A stretch of 26,482 nucleotides of DNA from Fumia sp045121595 (GTDB taxonomy: Bacteria; Bacillota; Clostridia; Oscillospirales; Ruminococcaceae), in contig JBGVGI010000064.1 in the NCBI GenBank assembly GCA_045121595.1, positions 1 to 26,482 of the forward strand. Direction: 5' to 3'. Each line of letters starts with the position of its first letter. Within the stretch, counting starts at the first letter, position 1. Position numbers and translations under genes: made by a program. This document shows positions 1-7,975 of the stretch, one piece after another. The notes beneath the pieces were generated by a model that had not been told where the DNA came from, did not search any database, and worked only from the letters and a program-made list of their open reading frames with translations.

Positions 1-10
1 GTGTAAAAAA

Positions 11-136
11 TTCGCCGAACCTGAAATTACTGAAAATTTGTGATTTTTCAAGGCGGCAGGGCGAAGGAATACTCGCGTCTTTCAAGCCCGACAACGCAGA
101 AAAAGCCGAATTTTGAATAATTTCAGGCGGGTTCGG
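11..136. repeat. Imperfect inverted repeat in non-coding DNA upstream of the araC-type gene
   Basis: Bases 15-29 (CCGAACCTGAAATTA) are matched in inverse orientation by 118-136, where TAATTTCAGG and TTCGG are separated by a 4-base insertion (CGGG). The roughly 90 bases between the arms hold further complementary pieces such as GGGC and GCCC. No convincing open reading frame crosses this stretch. The form suits a REP- or MITE-like intergenic element or a structured RNA, but only one copy is in the window, so dispersal in the genome is inference. Confidence 0.4.
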
Positions 137-160
137 ATTTATCGGTTATGCCTAAATGTG

Positions 161-189
161 TTGCTTTTAAGAAATGATAATGATATAAT
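161..189 (+). promoter_or_regulatory. Sigma-A type promoter of the AraC-family gene
   Basis: TTGCTT (161-166) is followed after 17 bases by a perfect TATAAT (184-189). Transcription would begin near 196. That leaves almost no leader for an ATG at 205 but about 24 bases for the ATG at 220, which supports 220 as the start. Confidence 0.7.
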
Positions 190-219
190 ATATGAATAAA
201 CTGAATGGTGGGTGATAAA

Positions 220-1104
220 ATGGATGGTAAAGAATTTATCAAAGATGGAGAGCTTGGTATTATTCGTATGTCAAAATGCCACATTTCTTCTGTCAGTGCA
301 GTTCCATGTGATATCTGTTATCATGCAGGCTGGGAAAAGGTTACCGACCATTTTTCGGTTACCCGTACAGCGGCGGAAGCTGCTTCTTACTATTTCGTTT
401 TTACCGTTGATGGAAGTGCTGAAGTAAAGCTTGACGGTGTAAGAGATTATACCGCGAAAAACCGTATTACCATTATGGCTCCCGGTAAAAGTCAACACTA
501 TTACGTTGAAAAAAATGGCAGCTGGACCCATTATTTTATGCATATAGATGGTGAAAACTGCAGAAAATTCTTTTCATTTATGATAGATAAAAGAGGTTAT
601 AGCTTTGATATAACGGAAAAGACCGCTGATTTTCTTACGGAGAAGTTTGAAGAAATTATCCAGAGAGAATACGTGTATTTCGATTTTGAAGTGTTTATTG
701 CAAAAACGATTTACGACATACTTATTGCTTTGATTGAGGACCTGCACGAAAGCAATATGACAGATTTCTCGAAAAAGAGCCGTATGGTTTCAGACGTCAT
801 TTCCTATATATACGCAAACTACAACGACCGTGCACTTACTCTTAAAGAAATCAGTAACCGCCTTTACGTTTCTGAAGAACATCTTATAAGGGTTTTTAAA
901 AGAGAAATGAATATGACACCGTATAAATTTCTTAAGAGTATAAGACTTAATATGGCGTGTAATCTTCTTATTTACGGAAGTAAGACTATAAAGGAAGTGG
1001 CGTATGAAGTGGGGTACTCTTCAGTAGGAGGATTTAATGCACAGTTTAAACAAGTCTATGGTATGACGCCTGTTGAATACAGAAAATCTTATAGAATAAC
1101 CTGA
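220..1104 (+). CDS. AraC-family transcriptional regulator
   Basis: One-component cytoplasmic regulator of 294 aa. The first roughly 180 residues look like an AraC-type cupin sensor fold. The last 100 or so form two helix-turn-helix motifs, with the family signature around GFNAQFKQVYGMTPVEYRK near the C-terminus. Members usually sense a sugar or small metabolite and activate nearby catabolic genes; the ligand here is unknown. An in-frame ATG at 205 has no ribosome site and sits about 10 bases from the predicted transcription start. The ATG at 220 has GGTGG eight bases upstream, so it is preferred. The gene has its own promoter and terminator and is a single transcription unit, so it is not obviously linked to the division genes that follow. 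It could regulate the secreted proteins further downstream, but nothing here proves that. Confidence 0.9.
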   Translation: MDGKEFIKDGELGIIRMSKCHISSVSAVPCDICYHAGWEKVTDHFSVTRTAAEAASYYFVFTVDGSAEVKLDGVRDYTAKNRITIMAPGKSQHYYVEKNGSWTHYFMHIDGENCRKFFSFMIDKRGYSFDITEKTADFLTEKFEEIIQREYVYFDFEVFIAKTIYDILIALIEDLHESNMTDFSKKSRMVSDVISYIYANYNDRALTLKEISNRLYVSEEHLIRVFKREMNMTPYKFLKSIRLNMACNLLIYGSKTIKEVAYEVGYSSVGGFNAQFKQVYGMTPVEYRKSYRIT

Positions 1105-1132
1105 CCGCAAGTGATTTCACTTGCGGTTTTTT
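1104..1132 (+). terminator. Intrinsic terminator after the araC-type gene
   Basis: ACCGCAAGTGA (1104-1114) pairs perfectly with TCACTTGCGGT (1117-1127) and is followed by a T run to 1132. The left arm begins at the last base of the TGA stop codon. This is an 11-bp stem with a textbook T tail, and it separates the regulator from the dcw operon. Confidence 0.9.
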
Positions 1133-1214
1133 GTTGCAAAAATAGGGACTTGAGGGCAAATTGTAAACTTTTTGTGAACAAGCCGAAAATAGCAAAAAAA
1201 CTTTAAAAAAGGTA

Positions 1215-1243
1215 TTGCAAAATGTGTTTTTTATGTGTATAAT
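1215..1243 (+). promoter_or_regulatory. Main promoter of the dcw operon (mraZp)
   Basis: TTGCAA (1215-1220), a 17-base spacer and a perfect TATAAT (1238-1243) lie about 80 bases before mraZ. The region from the upstream terminator to here (1133-1214) is AT-rich and shows no gene. Confidence 0.8.
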
Positions 1244-1253
1244 TGAATCATAA

Positions 1254-1280
1254 GTGGTGAATTGCGGTGTAAAAAGGGTG
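1254..1280 (+). promoter_or_regulatory. Candidate MraZ operator: three GGTG repeats
   Basis: GGTG occurs at 1256, 1266 and 1277, once per helical turn, just downstream of the predicted transcription start. MraZ proteins are known to bind arrays of short G-rich direct repeats with about 10-base periodicity before mraZ and to repress the operon. The repeats are seen directly; the binding role is inferred from position and family knowledge. Confidence 0.5.
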
Positions 1281-1302
1281 AAATTCCCTAAAAAATCCGC
1301 AA
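1262..1302 (+). promoter_or_regulatory. Stem-loop in the mraZ leader
   Basis: TTGCGG (1262-1267) is complementary to CCGCAA (1297-1302), and inside it AGGG (1275-1278) faces CCCT (1286-1289). The structure overlaps two of the three candidate MraZ repeats and ends about 23 bases before the mraZ ATG. It has no T tail, so it is not a terminator. An RNA-level role is possible but unproven. Confidence 0.4.
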
Positions 1303-1324
1303 ATGTGGAAGGGAGTGAGCAGGA

Positions 1325-1747
1325 ATGTTAATAGGCGAATACAGTTACAATATAGATATAAAAGGGCGTTTGAACTTTCCTGCAAAGCTTCGTGACGATA
1401 TGGGAGAGAGTTTCATTATCTCCAAGGGTCTGGGCGACAAGTGCCTTTACGCCTACTCTATGGAACAGTGGAAACTTAAGCAAGAACGGATTAAAGAGCT
1501 TCCCATATCAAAGGCAAGACCTCTGCAGCGCTACCTGTTTTCCAGTGCGTGTGAATGTGAACCGGACAAGCAGGGCAGGATTGTCATACCTCAGCCACTA
1601 AGGGAATTTGCAGAACTCACCCGTGAAGTTATGATTATCGGAGCCGACGACCGCTGCGAAATCTGGGATAAGGCTGAATGGGATAAAGTCTGCAACGAAA
1701 TGAGCGCTGACATGATAGGCGAACTTATTGACGCCTTAGGATTCTAA
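1325..1747 (+). CDS. mraZ: Transcriptional regulator MraZ
   Basis: 140 aa, the usual length for MraZ, and the usual first gene of the dcw cluster. MraZ is a DNA-binding protein built from two SpoVT/AbrB-like halves that forms a ring-shaped oligomer and represses its own operon. The two halves are visible here, each with the conserved D-x-x-GR motif: DIKGRLNFP near residues 11-19 and DKQGRIVIP near 81-89. The ATG is preceded by GGGAG about nine bases upstream. Only 18 bases separate it from rsmH, so the two are cotranscribed. The GGTG repeats in its own leader are the likely target. Confidence 0.97.
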   Translation: MLIGEYSYNIDIKGRLNFPAKLRDDMGESFIISKGLGDKCLYAYSMEQWKLKQERIKELPISKARPLQRYLFSSACECEPDKQGRIVIPQPLREFAELTREVMIIGADDRCEIWDKAEWDKVCNEMSADMIGELIDALGF

Positions 1748-1765
1748 TAAGGAAGGACGAGGTAT

Positions 1766-2689
1766 ATGGAGTTTTCCCATTTCCCTGTTATGCTCGATGA
1801 ATGTATAAAGGGACTGAACGTCAGGGAAGACGGTACCTATGTAGACGGAACGGCAGGCGGTGGAGGACATTCCTCTGAAATTGCCAAACGCCTGACCACC
1901 GGCAGACTTTTTTCCTTGGATCAGGATCCCGACGCCGTTAAAGCGGCAACAGAGCGCCTTAGCGTTTATCCTCAGGCTAAGGTCATTAAGACTAACTTCA
2001 GGGATATGACCGATGCTCTCTCGGAAAAGGGCATCACAAAGGTTGATGGAGTTATGCTCGATCTGGGGGTATCGTCGTATCAGCTCGATACGGCAGAGAG
2101 AGGTTTCAGTTATCAGCACGACGCACCTCTCGATATGCGAATGTCACAGAGCGGAACAAGTGCCAAAGATATCGTCAACACTTACAGTGTGGACGAGCTC
2201 ACACGAATACTCAGAGAGTACGGTGAGGAAAAATTCGCTTTGAACATCGCAAGGAATATTGTACGGCAGAGGGAAGTTTCCCCTGTGGAAACCACCCTTG
2301 AGCTTGCCGATATTATAAAATCCTCGATGCCTGCGGCCGCAAGGAGAGATAAAAACCCCTGCAAACGTTCTTTTCAGGCTATAAGGATTGCCGTTAACTC
2401 AGAACTTGATGCATTGAGTCAGGGAATTGATGCGGCGTTTGATTTGCTGAATGTTGGCGGAAGGCTTGTAATTATAACCTTCCATTCACTTGAGGACAGA
2501 ATGGTAAAACAGAAATTTTTGGAACTTTGTAAAGGATGTACCTGTCCTCCTGAATTTCCGGTTTGTGTATGTAATAATAAACCGAAAGCCAAACTTGTTT
2601 GCAAAAAGCCTATTCTTCCTTCTGAGGAGGAGCTTTCAAAAAACAAGAGAAGTCAGAGCGCAAAGCTCAGAATTATAGAAAAATTATAA
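1766..2689 (+). CDS. rsmH: 16S rRNA (cytosine(1402)-N(4))-methyltransferase RsmH
   Basis: RsmH (MraW) uses S-adenosylmethionine to methylate N4 of C1402 in the decoding centre of the 30S subunit. At 307 aa it is normal length. The SAM-binding loop DGTAGGGGHS is at residues 27-36. Further family motifs are LDLGVSSYQLD, RGFSYQHDAPLDMRM, NPCKRSFQAIRIAVN and the C-terminal ITFHSLEDR. The ATG follows a purine-rich ribosome site (GGAAGGACGAGG). It sits between mraZ and ftsL with 13-18 base gaps, as in most bacteria, so expression should follow the mraZ promoter. Confidence 0.98.
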   Translation: MEFSHFPVMLDECIKGLNVREDGTYVDGTAGGGGHSSEIAKRLTTGRLFSLDQDPDAVKAATERLSVYPQAKVIKTNFRDMTDALSEKGITKVDGVMLDLGVSSYQLDTAERGFSYQHDAPLDMRMSQSGTSAKDIVNTYSVDELTRILREYGEEKFALNIARNIVRQREVSPVETTLELADIIKSSMPAAARRDKNPCKRSFQAIRIAVNSELDALSQGIDAAFDLLNVGGRLVIITFHSLEDRMVKQKFLELCKGCTCPPEFPVCVCNNKPKAKLVCKKPILPSEEELSKNKRSQSAKLRIIEKL

Positions 2690-2702
2690 GGAGAGAAAGT
2701 AA

Positions 2703-3143
2703 ATGCAGCAGAGAAGCAATCTGGCGTATGACCTTGAGCGTTTTGAAAATCGCGCTCCTGTTATTACAAAGGTCAGCACCGGTAAAGAAAAAACTCTTAG
2801 TCCATTTAAAACTATACTGGTTGCCATTTTGTTTGTTGCAATGTTTTCAACCGTTCCGTACGGAAAGCTTATAGTAAACGAGCTCAATATGCAGTACAGT
2901 ACCGCAAATGCTGAACTTAACGAGCTTAAAAGCGAAGGTATCCGTATGCAGAGTGAACTTGAAAGCAAAGTTTCTCTTAAAACCATCGAAGAAATTGCTG
3001 TTACCGAATATGGTATGGTAAAACCCGATAACAGTCAGGTGGGATACATTAAGTTAAACGGTGAAAATAAAATTGAAACTACAGCGCATCAGGAAACACT
3101 GACTGCAAAGGTTGCCGAGTTTGTTGACGGTATATTCAGATAA
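2703..3143 (+). CDS. ftsL: Cell division protein FtsL (septum formation initiator-like)
   Basis: A bitopic membrane protein of 146 aa. It has a basic cytoplasmic N-terminus of about 35 residues, one transmembrane segment at about 36-55 and an extracytoplasmic coiled coil at about 56-92. The conserved tail resembles the AxxxYGMVKP element common in Firmicutes FtsL. FtsL pairs with DivIB and DivIC and activates FtsW and the septal PBP. The family diverges fast, so the call rests on topology and on its place between rsmH and the transpeptidase. The ATG has GGAG eight bases upstream. Confidence 0.88.
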   Translation: MQQRSNLAYDLERFENRAPVITKVSTGKEKTLSPFKTILVAILFVAMFSTVPYGKLIVNELNMQYSTANAELNELKSEGIRMQSELESKVSLKTIEEIAVTEYGMVKPDNSQVGYIKLNGENKIETTAHQETLTAKVAEFVDGIFR

Positions 3144-3189
3144 TCGGCATAACCGCTGTATTTTTTAAATAAATATGAAATGATACAGG

Positions 3190-3230
3190 AGGTTGAGATC
3201 GAATATCTTAACCTTTTTGTTGTTATTTTA
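3190..3230 (+). terminator. Terminator-like hairpin between ftsL and the transpeptidase gene
   Basis: AGGTTGAGAT (3190-3199) pairs with ATCTTAACCT (3205-3214), a 10-bp stem with one G-T wobble and a 5-base loop. It is followed by a T-rich stretch (TTTTTGTTGTTATTTT). The 122-base gap around it is the largest between the first four dcw genes. It may be a partial terminator that lowers or controls expression of the downstream wall genes. The stem is AT-rich, so full termination is unlikely. Confidence 0.55.
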
Positions 3231-3265
3231 AGGATCATTTTCCTGAAAATGGGGGAGAAAAAGGT

Positions 3266-5488
3266 ATGTCGGGTGCAGTTAGTAAGAAAATGAAAACGCG
3301 TCTTTATATAGTTCTTGGCTTTATGGTACTGGTGCTTTTATGGGTTATCGGTAACCTCGTTTACCGTTCTCTTATAACAGGTCAGGACCTTAAGGTAAAA
3401 GCTTCCGAACAACAGTTAAGCGACATATCAATTCCTGCAAACCGCGGTACTATTTACGATGCAAATATGAACGTATTAGCACAGAGCGCTACCGTGTGGA
3501 ACGTTCAACTTTCTCCGTATGAGATAAAAGAACACGATGCAGAAACTAAAGAATCACTCATAAAAGACCTTTGTGAACTTTTAGAACTTGAAGACTCAGA
3601 AATCAGAAAACGTCTTGAAAATACGAAAAGCCAGTATGAAATTGTTAAAAGAAAGATAGAAAAACCCGTGGCAGACGCTATCACCGCCCTTAAAAAGGAA
3701 AAAGGTTACCGCGGTGTTTATCTTGAAATCGATACCAAGCGTTATTATCCTTATGAAAGCCTTGCCTCAACTGTAATTGGCTTTACGAATGCAGAAAATC
3801 AGGGCGCATACGGACTCGAAGCTAAGTATAATTCCGTTCTTTCGGGTACTCCCGGCAGAAAGGTTTCGGCTAAAAATGCACTCGGTGGTTCTCTGCCAAC
3901 TTCTTATGAAAAGATTTATCCTGCTGAAGAAGGTAACAGTATCGTAACTACTATTGACCAGGTAATTCAGCATTATATTGAAAAATCACTTGATAACGTG
4001 GTTTCACAGTATTCTCCCGACCAGGGTGCTGCCGTTATCGTTATGGACGTAAACACGGGTGCTATACTCGGTATGGCGTCAAAGCCCGATTTTGACCTCA
4101 ATGCACCTTACGAGATAAAAAGTGAAAAATTACAGGCAGCGATAGACGCTGCAAAAACCGACGAGGAGAAAACTCAGGCAACGAAAGACGCGTGGGAAAT
4201 GCAGTGGCGTAATAAAACTATTACCGATACTTACGAACCGGGTTCTGTTTTCAAAACGGTAACCGCTTCCGCTGCTCTTGAAGAGGGTACTGCAAGCGTA
4301 CATTCTTCTTATAACTGCAGTGGTGCTTATACTTTGCCGGGGCTTCCAAAACCTATTCGCTGTCATAAACACAGTGGTCACGGGTTGCTCGACTTTAACG
4401 GCGCACTTGTAAACTCCTGTAACCCTGCTTTTATTACAATTGGTTTAGGACTTGGCGCGGACAGATTTTTCAAATACTATGAAGGCTTTGGACTTACAGA
4501 AAAAACAGGCATTGACCTTCCCGCTGAAAACAAGGGAAGCTTTTACGACGCATCAATGTCAAATATCAGCTTGGCGTCCTGTTCTTTCGGTCAGTCAAAC
4601 ACGGTAACTCCGCTTCAGATGATGACGGCGGCAGTTGCTTCGATTAACGGCGGAAGGCTTTTGCAACCGCATATTGTAAGTAAAATCGTAGATAATAACG
4701 GCAATACCGTTGAGGAAATGAACGCAAACGTAAGAAGACAGGTAATCTCCGAAGAAAGCTCTGCTTTAATGAGAAAGGCTCTCGAAGAGGTAGTTTCCGC
4801 AAACGGCGGTACCAACGCTTACGTTAAAGGTTACCGTATTGGAGGTAAATCAGGTACTGCGCAGAAACTTACCGACAGTACCAATACGAAATTCGTATTT
4901 TCATATTTCGTGTTTGCACCTGCTGACGATCCTCAGGTTGCGGCACTCGTTATGGTCGACGAACCTACCGAGGGTAAACGCGACTACGCAAACGTCGTAG
5001 TAGGTCCTTTGGCTGCAAACGTAATGAAAGATATCTTGCCACACCTCGGTATTGCTCCACAATACAGTGAAGAAGAACTTGCCGACCAGGAAGTTACGAT
5101 TCCTACCGGTATGATAGGTATGGACCCCTATACCGCACAGAGTAAACTTGGTATCAGAGGTCTTAAAGGTAAAATTGTAGGCAACGGAAAGAACGTTGTT
5201 TCAGTATTCCCGAATCAGGGCAGTAAAATTCCCAACGAAGGAACTGTTATCCTTTATACGTCTGAAGAAGCACAAAAGGAAGTTACAGTACCAAACGTTT
5301 CGGGTATGACTCCTACTCAGGCAAATCAGGTACTGACAAATTCAGGCCTTAATATAAGAATCGGTGGCGGTGCCGCTAACAACAAACGTGCTCAGGTACT
5401 TACCCAGAGTGTTGAAAGCGGAAGTACGGTTGCTATGGGAACGATAGTGGAAATTGAATGTGTAATTACAGGTGAAGACGGCGAATAG
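3266..5488 (+). CDS. ftsI: Class B penicillin-binding protein with two PASTA domains (SpoVD/PBP2B-type transpeptidase)
   Basis: Monofunctional D,D-transpeptidase of 740 aa that cross-links septal peptidoglycan outside the membrane. A single membrane anchor lies at about 12-34, then the PBP dimerisation domain (about 50-215, with RGTIYD at 60-65). The transpeptidase domain follows, with SVFK at 327-330 (catalytic Ser327), SCN at 384-386 and KSGT at 528-531. Two PASTA domains lie at about 607-668 and 671-736. All catalytic motifs are intact. It is the only PBP in the cluster, so it is either the division enzyme (PBP2B/FtsI) or the sporulation enzyme SpoVD; the sequence does not decide. The start has a strong GGGGGAG site. 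FtsW, encoded downstream, is its expected glycosyltransferase partner. Confidence 0.95.
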   Translation: MSGAVSKKMKTRLYIVLGFMVLVLLWVIGNLVYRSLITGQDLKVKASEQQLSDISIPANRGTIYDANMNVLAQSATVWNVQLSPYEIKEHDAETKESLIKDLCELLELEDSEIRKRLENTKSQYEIVKRKIEKPVADAITALKKEKGYRGVYLEIDTKRYYPYESLASTVIGFTNAENQGAYGLEAKYNSVLSGTPGRKVSAKNALGGSLPTSYEKIYPAEEGNSIVTTIDQVIQHYIEKSLDNVVSQYSPDQGAAVIVMDVNTGAILGMASKPDFDLNAPYEIKSEKLQAAIDAAKTDEEKTQATKDAWEMQWRNKTITDTYEPGSVFKTVTASAALEEGTASVHSSYNCSGAYTLPGLPKPIRCHKHSGHGLLDFNGALVNSCNPAFITIGLGLGADRFFKYYEGFGLTEKTGIDLPAENKGSFYDASMSNISLASCSFGQSNTVTPLQMMTAAVASINGGRLLQPHIVSKIVDNNGNTVEEMNANVRRQVISEESSALMRKALEEVVSANGGTNAYVKGYRIGGKSGTAQKLTDSTNTKFVFSYFVFAPADDPQVAALVMVDEPTEGKRDYANVVVGPLAANVMKDILPHLGIAPQYSEEELADQEVTIPTGMIGMDPYTAQSKLGIRGLKGKIVGNGKNVVSVFPNQGSKIPNEGTVILYTSEEAQKEVTVPNVSGMTPTQANQVLTNSGLNIRIGGGAANNKRAQVLTQSVESGSTVAMGTIVEIECVITGEDGE

Positions 5489-5508
5489 TCGCTGAAAGGA
5501 GCAAAATT

Positions 5509-6945
5509 ATGTTGCTTTCAAAATTGCTTGATGGTGTTAACGTTGTTTCGGATTACGTTGACAGAAATGTAAATTTAATAGTTAACGACTCAAGAAAAGT
5601 CAGAGAAAACGATGTTTTCGTCTGCATCAATGGTGCAGTTGCCGACGGGCATCTGTATGCTAAAAAGGCACTTGAAAACGGTGCATCAGCTATCATTTGT
5701 GAGAGGGATTTAGGACTTAAAGAGCAGATAATCGTTGACGATACACATCTTGCATATTCAAAAATGGCGGCAAATTATTTCGGTAATCCGTCGAAAAAGC
5801 TTAAGCTTGTTGGTATTACGGGTACAAACGGAAAGACTACTACTACAAAGCTTGTAAAAGGTATTCTCACTTCCGTCGGTAAAAAGGTGGGACTTATCGG
5901 CTCTATTGAAAATGAAATCTGTGATGAAGTTATCCACGCTGAAAAAACCACTCCCGATGCTATTGAACTCGAAGAGCTTTACAGGAAAATGGTGGATGCA
6001 GATTGTGAATACTGTGTTATGGAGGTTTCCTCCCATGCGCTTGACCAGAAACGTATAGGTGGCAGCAGATATAAAGTGGGAGTTTTCACAAACCTTACTC
6101 AGGACCATCTCGACTATCACAAGACGATGGAAAATTATTTCGAGGCAAAAACAAAGCTTTTTGATATATCAGAGAAAGCAGTTATCAACTTTGACGATGA
6201 ATACGGTAAAAAGATACTTGAAAAAATTGATATTCCTGCTATGACAATTTCAATGGAATCAAAAGCTGCAACACTTTCAGCTTATAATATTAATTATTAT
6301 GCTGACAGAGTTGAATATGCCTTTGATTATGAAGGAGAAAAATATGAGGTCGTTTTTAAAATGCCCGGTATTTTCTCGGTCAAAAACTCCCTTACTGCGA
6401 TTGCGATATCGCTCTCACTCGGTGTTGACGTAAAAGATGCAGTAAACGGTATAAACAACGCAAAAGGGGTTAGAGGAAGAAGCGAAATTGTTCCTACAGG
6501 ACGTGATTTTACCGTTATCTGTGACCATGCACATACGCCTGACGGACTTGAAAATATTCTTTCAGCTCTTAAAAAGACCTGCAAAGGAAGGCTTATCGCA
6601 CTTTTTGGATGTGGCGGTGACAGAGACAGTCTCAAACGTCCGCTTATGGCAAAATCTTCTGCTAAGTTTGCAGATATGCTGATAATTACCTCGGATAATC
6701 CGAGAACCGAAGACCCCGTTAAGATTATTGAAGATATTTTACCGGGTCTTGACGGTATTGATATCCCTTATGAAGTTATAGTGAACCGCAAAGATGCTAT
6801 TTTCTACGCAGTGCAGAATGCGAAAAAGGACGATACCATAGTCCTTGCAGGAAAAGGTCACGAGGATTATCAGATAATCGGTACCGAAAAACATCATTTC
6901 GATGAACGCGAAGTAGTGGCTGAAGCGTTGGAGACTTTAAGATAG
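5509..6945 (+). CDS. murE: UDP-N-acetylmuramoyl-L-alanyl-D-glutamate--2,6-diaminopimelate ligase MurE
   Basis: Cytoplasmic ATP-dependent ligase of 478 aa that adds the third residue to the peptidoglycan stem peptide. The three Mur-ligase domains are present. The ATP loop GTNGKTTTT is at 105-113, SSHALDQKR at about 174-182 in the central domain, and GKGHEDYQ near 448-455 in the C-terminal domain. DNPR at 396-399 is the motif that binds meso-diaminopimelate, so the organism should have DAP-type rather than lysine-type peptidoglycan. It follows the transpeptidase by 20 bases and has AAAGGAG before its ATG. murF, its usual neighbour, is not downstream; mraY follows after 10 bases. Confidence 0.97.
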   Translation: MLLSKLLDGVNVVSDYVDRNVNLIVNDSRKVRENDVFVCINGAVADGHLYAKKALENGASAIICERDLGLKEQIIVDDTHLAYSKMAANYFGNPSKKLKLVGITGTNGKTTTTKLVKGILTSVGKKVGLIGSIENEICDEVIHAEKTTPDAIELEELYRKMVDADCEYCVMEVSSHALDQKRIGGSRYKVGVFTNLTQDHLDYHKTMENYFEAKTKLFDISEKAVINFDDEYGKKILEKIDIPAMTISMESKAATLSAYNINYYADRVEYAFDYEGEKYEVVFKMPGIFSVKNSLTAIAISLSLGVDVKDAVNGINNAKGVRGRSEIVPTGRDFTVICDHAHTPDGLENILSALKKTCKGRLIALFGCGGDRDSLKRPLMAKSSAKFADMLIITSDNPRTEDPVKIIEDILPGLDGIDIPYEVIVNRKDAIFYAVQNAKKDDTIVLAGKGHEDYQIIGTEKHHFDEREVVAEALETLR

Positions 6946-6955
6946 GAGAAACAAA

Positions 6956-7960
6956 ATGGAAAGTATAAGCTGTGTGGTAGCGGCATTTATCGGCTTTGCG
7001 CTGAGTGCTGTGTCGGGAAAATTTTTAATTCCTTTTTTACAGAGAATTAAATTCGGACAGACAATTAAGGAAATAGGCCCTACCTGGCACAAGAATAAGC
7101 AGGGAACCCCGACGATGGGCGGATTTATGTTTTATCTCGGCACCGTTTTAGGTGTGGTTGCGGGTTTAGTCATACTTTTTCTTGTTAATCGTTCTTATGA
7201 AATGGAATTACTCGAAAAGGCAAGGCTTTTCGGTGGACTCGGCCTTGCTCTTTGCTTTGGATTTATAGGTTTTCTTGATGACTATATCAAGGTAGTAAAG
7301 AAACAGAATTTGGGTCTTAAAGCAAGGGAAAAGATGATTTTGCAGTTTATAGTATGCATCGCTTATTTGCTTACACTTTATCTTGCGGGTGATACTTCAA
7401 CCGTTATAATGCTTCCGTTTGTCGGTGCGGTTGAATTCGGAATTTTCTATTACGTATTGGCAGTTTTAGTTATTATTTACGGTGTAAACGCCGTGAACCT
7501 CACGGACGGTATCGACGGTCTTGCAGGTTCTGTTACTTTCATTGTATCACTTGCTTTTATAGTAATTTCAGGTATTTTAAATCTTATGGGAATCGGCATT
7601 TTTGCTGCAGCTTTAGCAGGTGCATTGCTCGGATTTCTGCTTTATAACTTCCACCCTGCAAAAGTTTTTATGGGCGATACGGGCTCGATGTTTTTGGGTG
7701 GTGCCGTAATCGCACTTTCTGTAGGTGTTGCAAGACCTTTTCTCTTTTTTATCACAGGATTTATCTATATTATGGAAGCTTTATCGGTAGTTTTACAGGT
7801 AATAAGCTTTAAAACTACGGGTAAACGCATTTTTAAAATGAGTCCCATTCACCATCATTATGAAATGAGTGGATGGAGTGAATGGAAAATCGTTGGAGTT
7901 TTCTCACTTGTTACATTAATCTTTTGTATTTTAGGAATTGTCTGGATTATTTTTAGCTGA
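6956..7960 (+). CDS. mraY: Phospho-N-acetylmuramoyl-pentapeptide-transferase MraY
   Basis: Polytopic inner-membrane enzyme of 334 aa, with about ten transmembrane segments, that transfers phospho-MurNAc-pentapeptide from UDP to undecaprenyl phosphate to give lipid I. Signature motifs are intact: the D-D pair in FLDDYIKV (Asp108-Asp109), NAVNLTDGIDGLAG (about 178-191), MGDTGSMFLGG (Asp241) and the histidine-rich SPIHHHYE near 296-303. It starts 10 bases after murE with an AGGAG site and ends 15 bases before ftsW. In most dcw clusters murD lies between mraY and ftsW; here nothing does. Confidence 0.98.
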   Translation: MESISCVVAAFIGFALSAVSGKFLIPFLQRIKFGQTIKEIGPTWHKNKQGTPTMGGFMFYLGTVLGVVAGLVILFLVNRSYEMELLEKARLFGGLGLALCFGFIGFLDDYIKVVKKQNLGLKAREKMILQFIVCIAYLLTLYLAGDTSTVIMLPFVGAVEFGIFYYVLAVLVIIYGVNAVNLTDGIDGLAGSVTFIVSLAFIVISGILNLMGIGIFAAALAGALLGFLLYNFHPAKVFMGDTGSMFLGGAVIALSVGVARPFLFFITGFIYIMEALSVVLQVISFKTTGKRIFKMSPIHHHYEMSGWSEWKIVGVFSLVTLIFCILGIVWIIFS

Positions 7961-7975
7961 AGCGGAGGGTAAACG

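Noticed and set aside
3180..3293. 37-codon plus-strand frame (MIQEVEIEYLNLFVV...) overlapping the transpeptidase start, with a hydrophobic middle
   Set aside because: No ribosome site precedes its ATG; the AGGAGG lies inside the frame, and the hydrophobic part coincides with the hairpin and T-rich tail.
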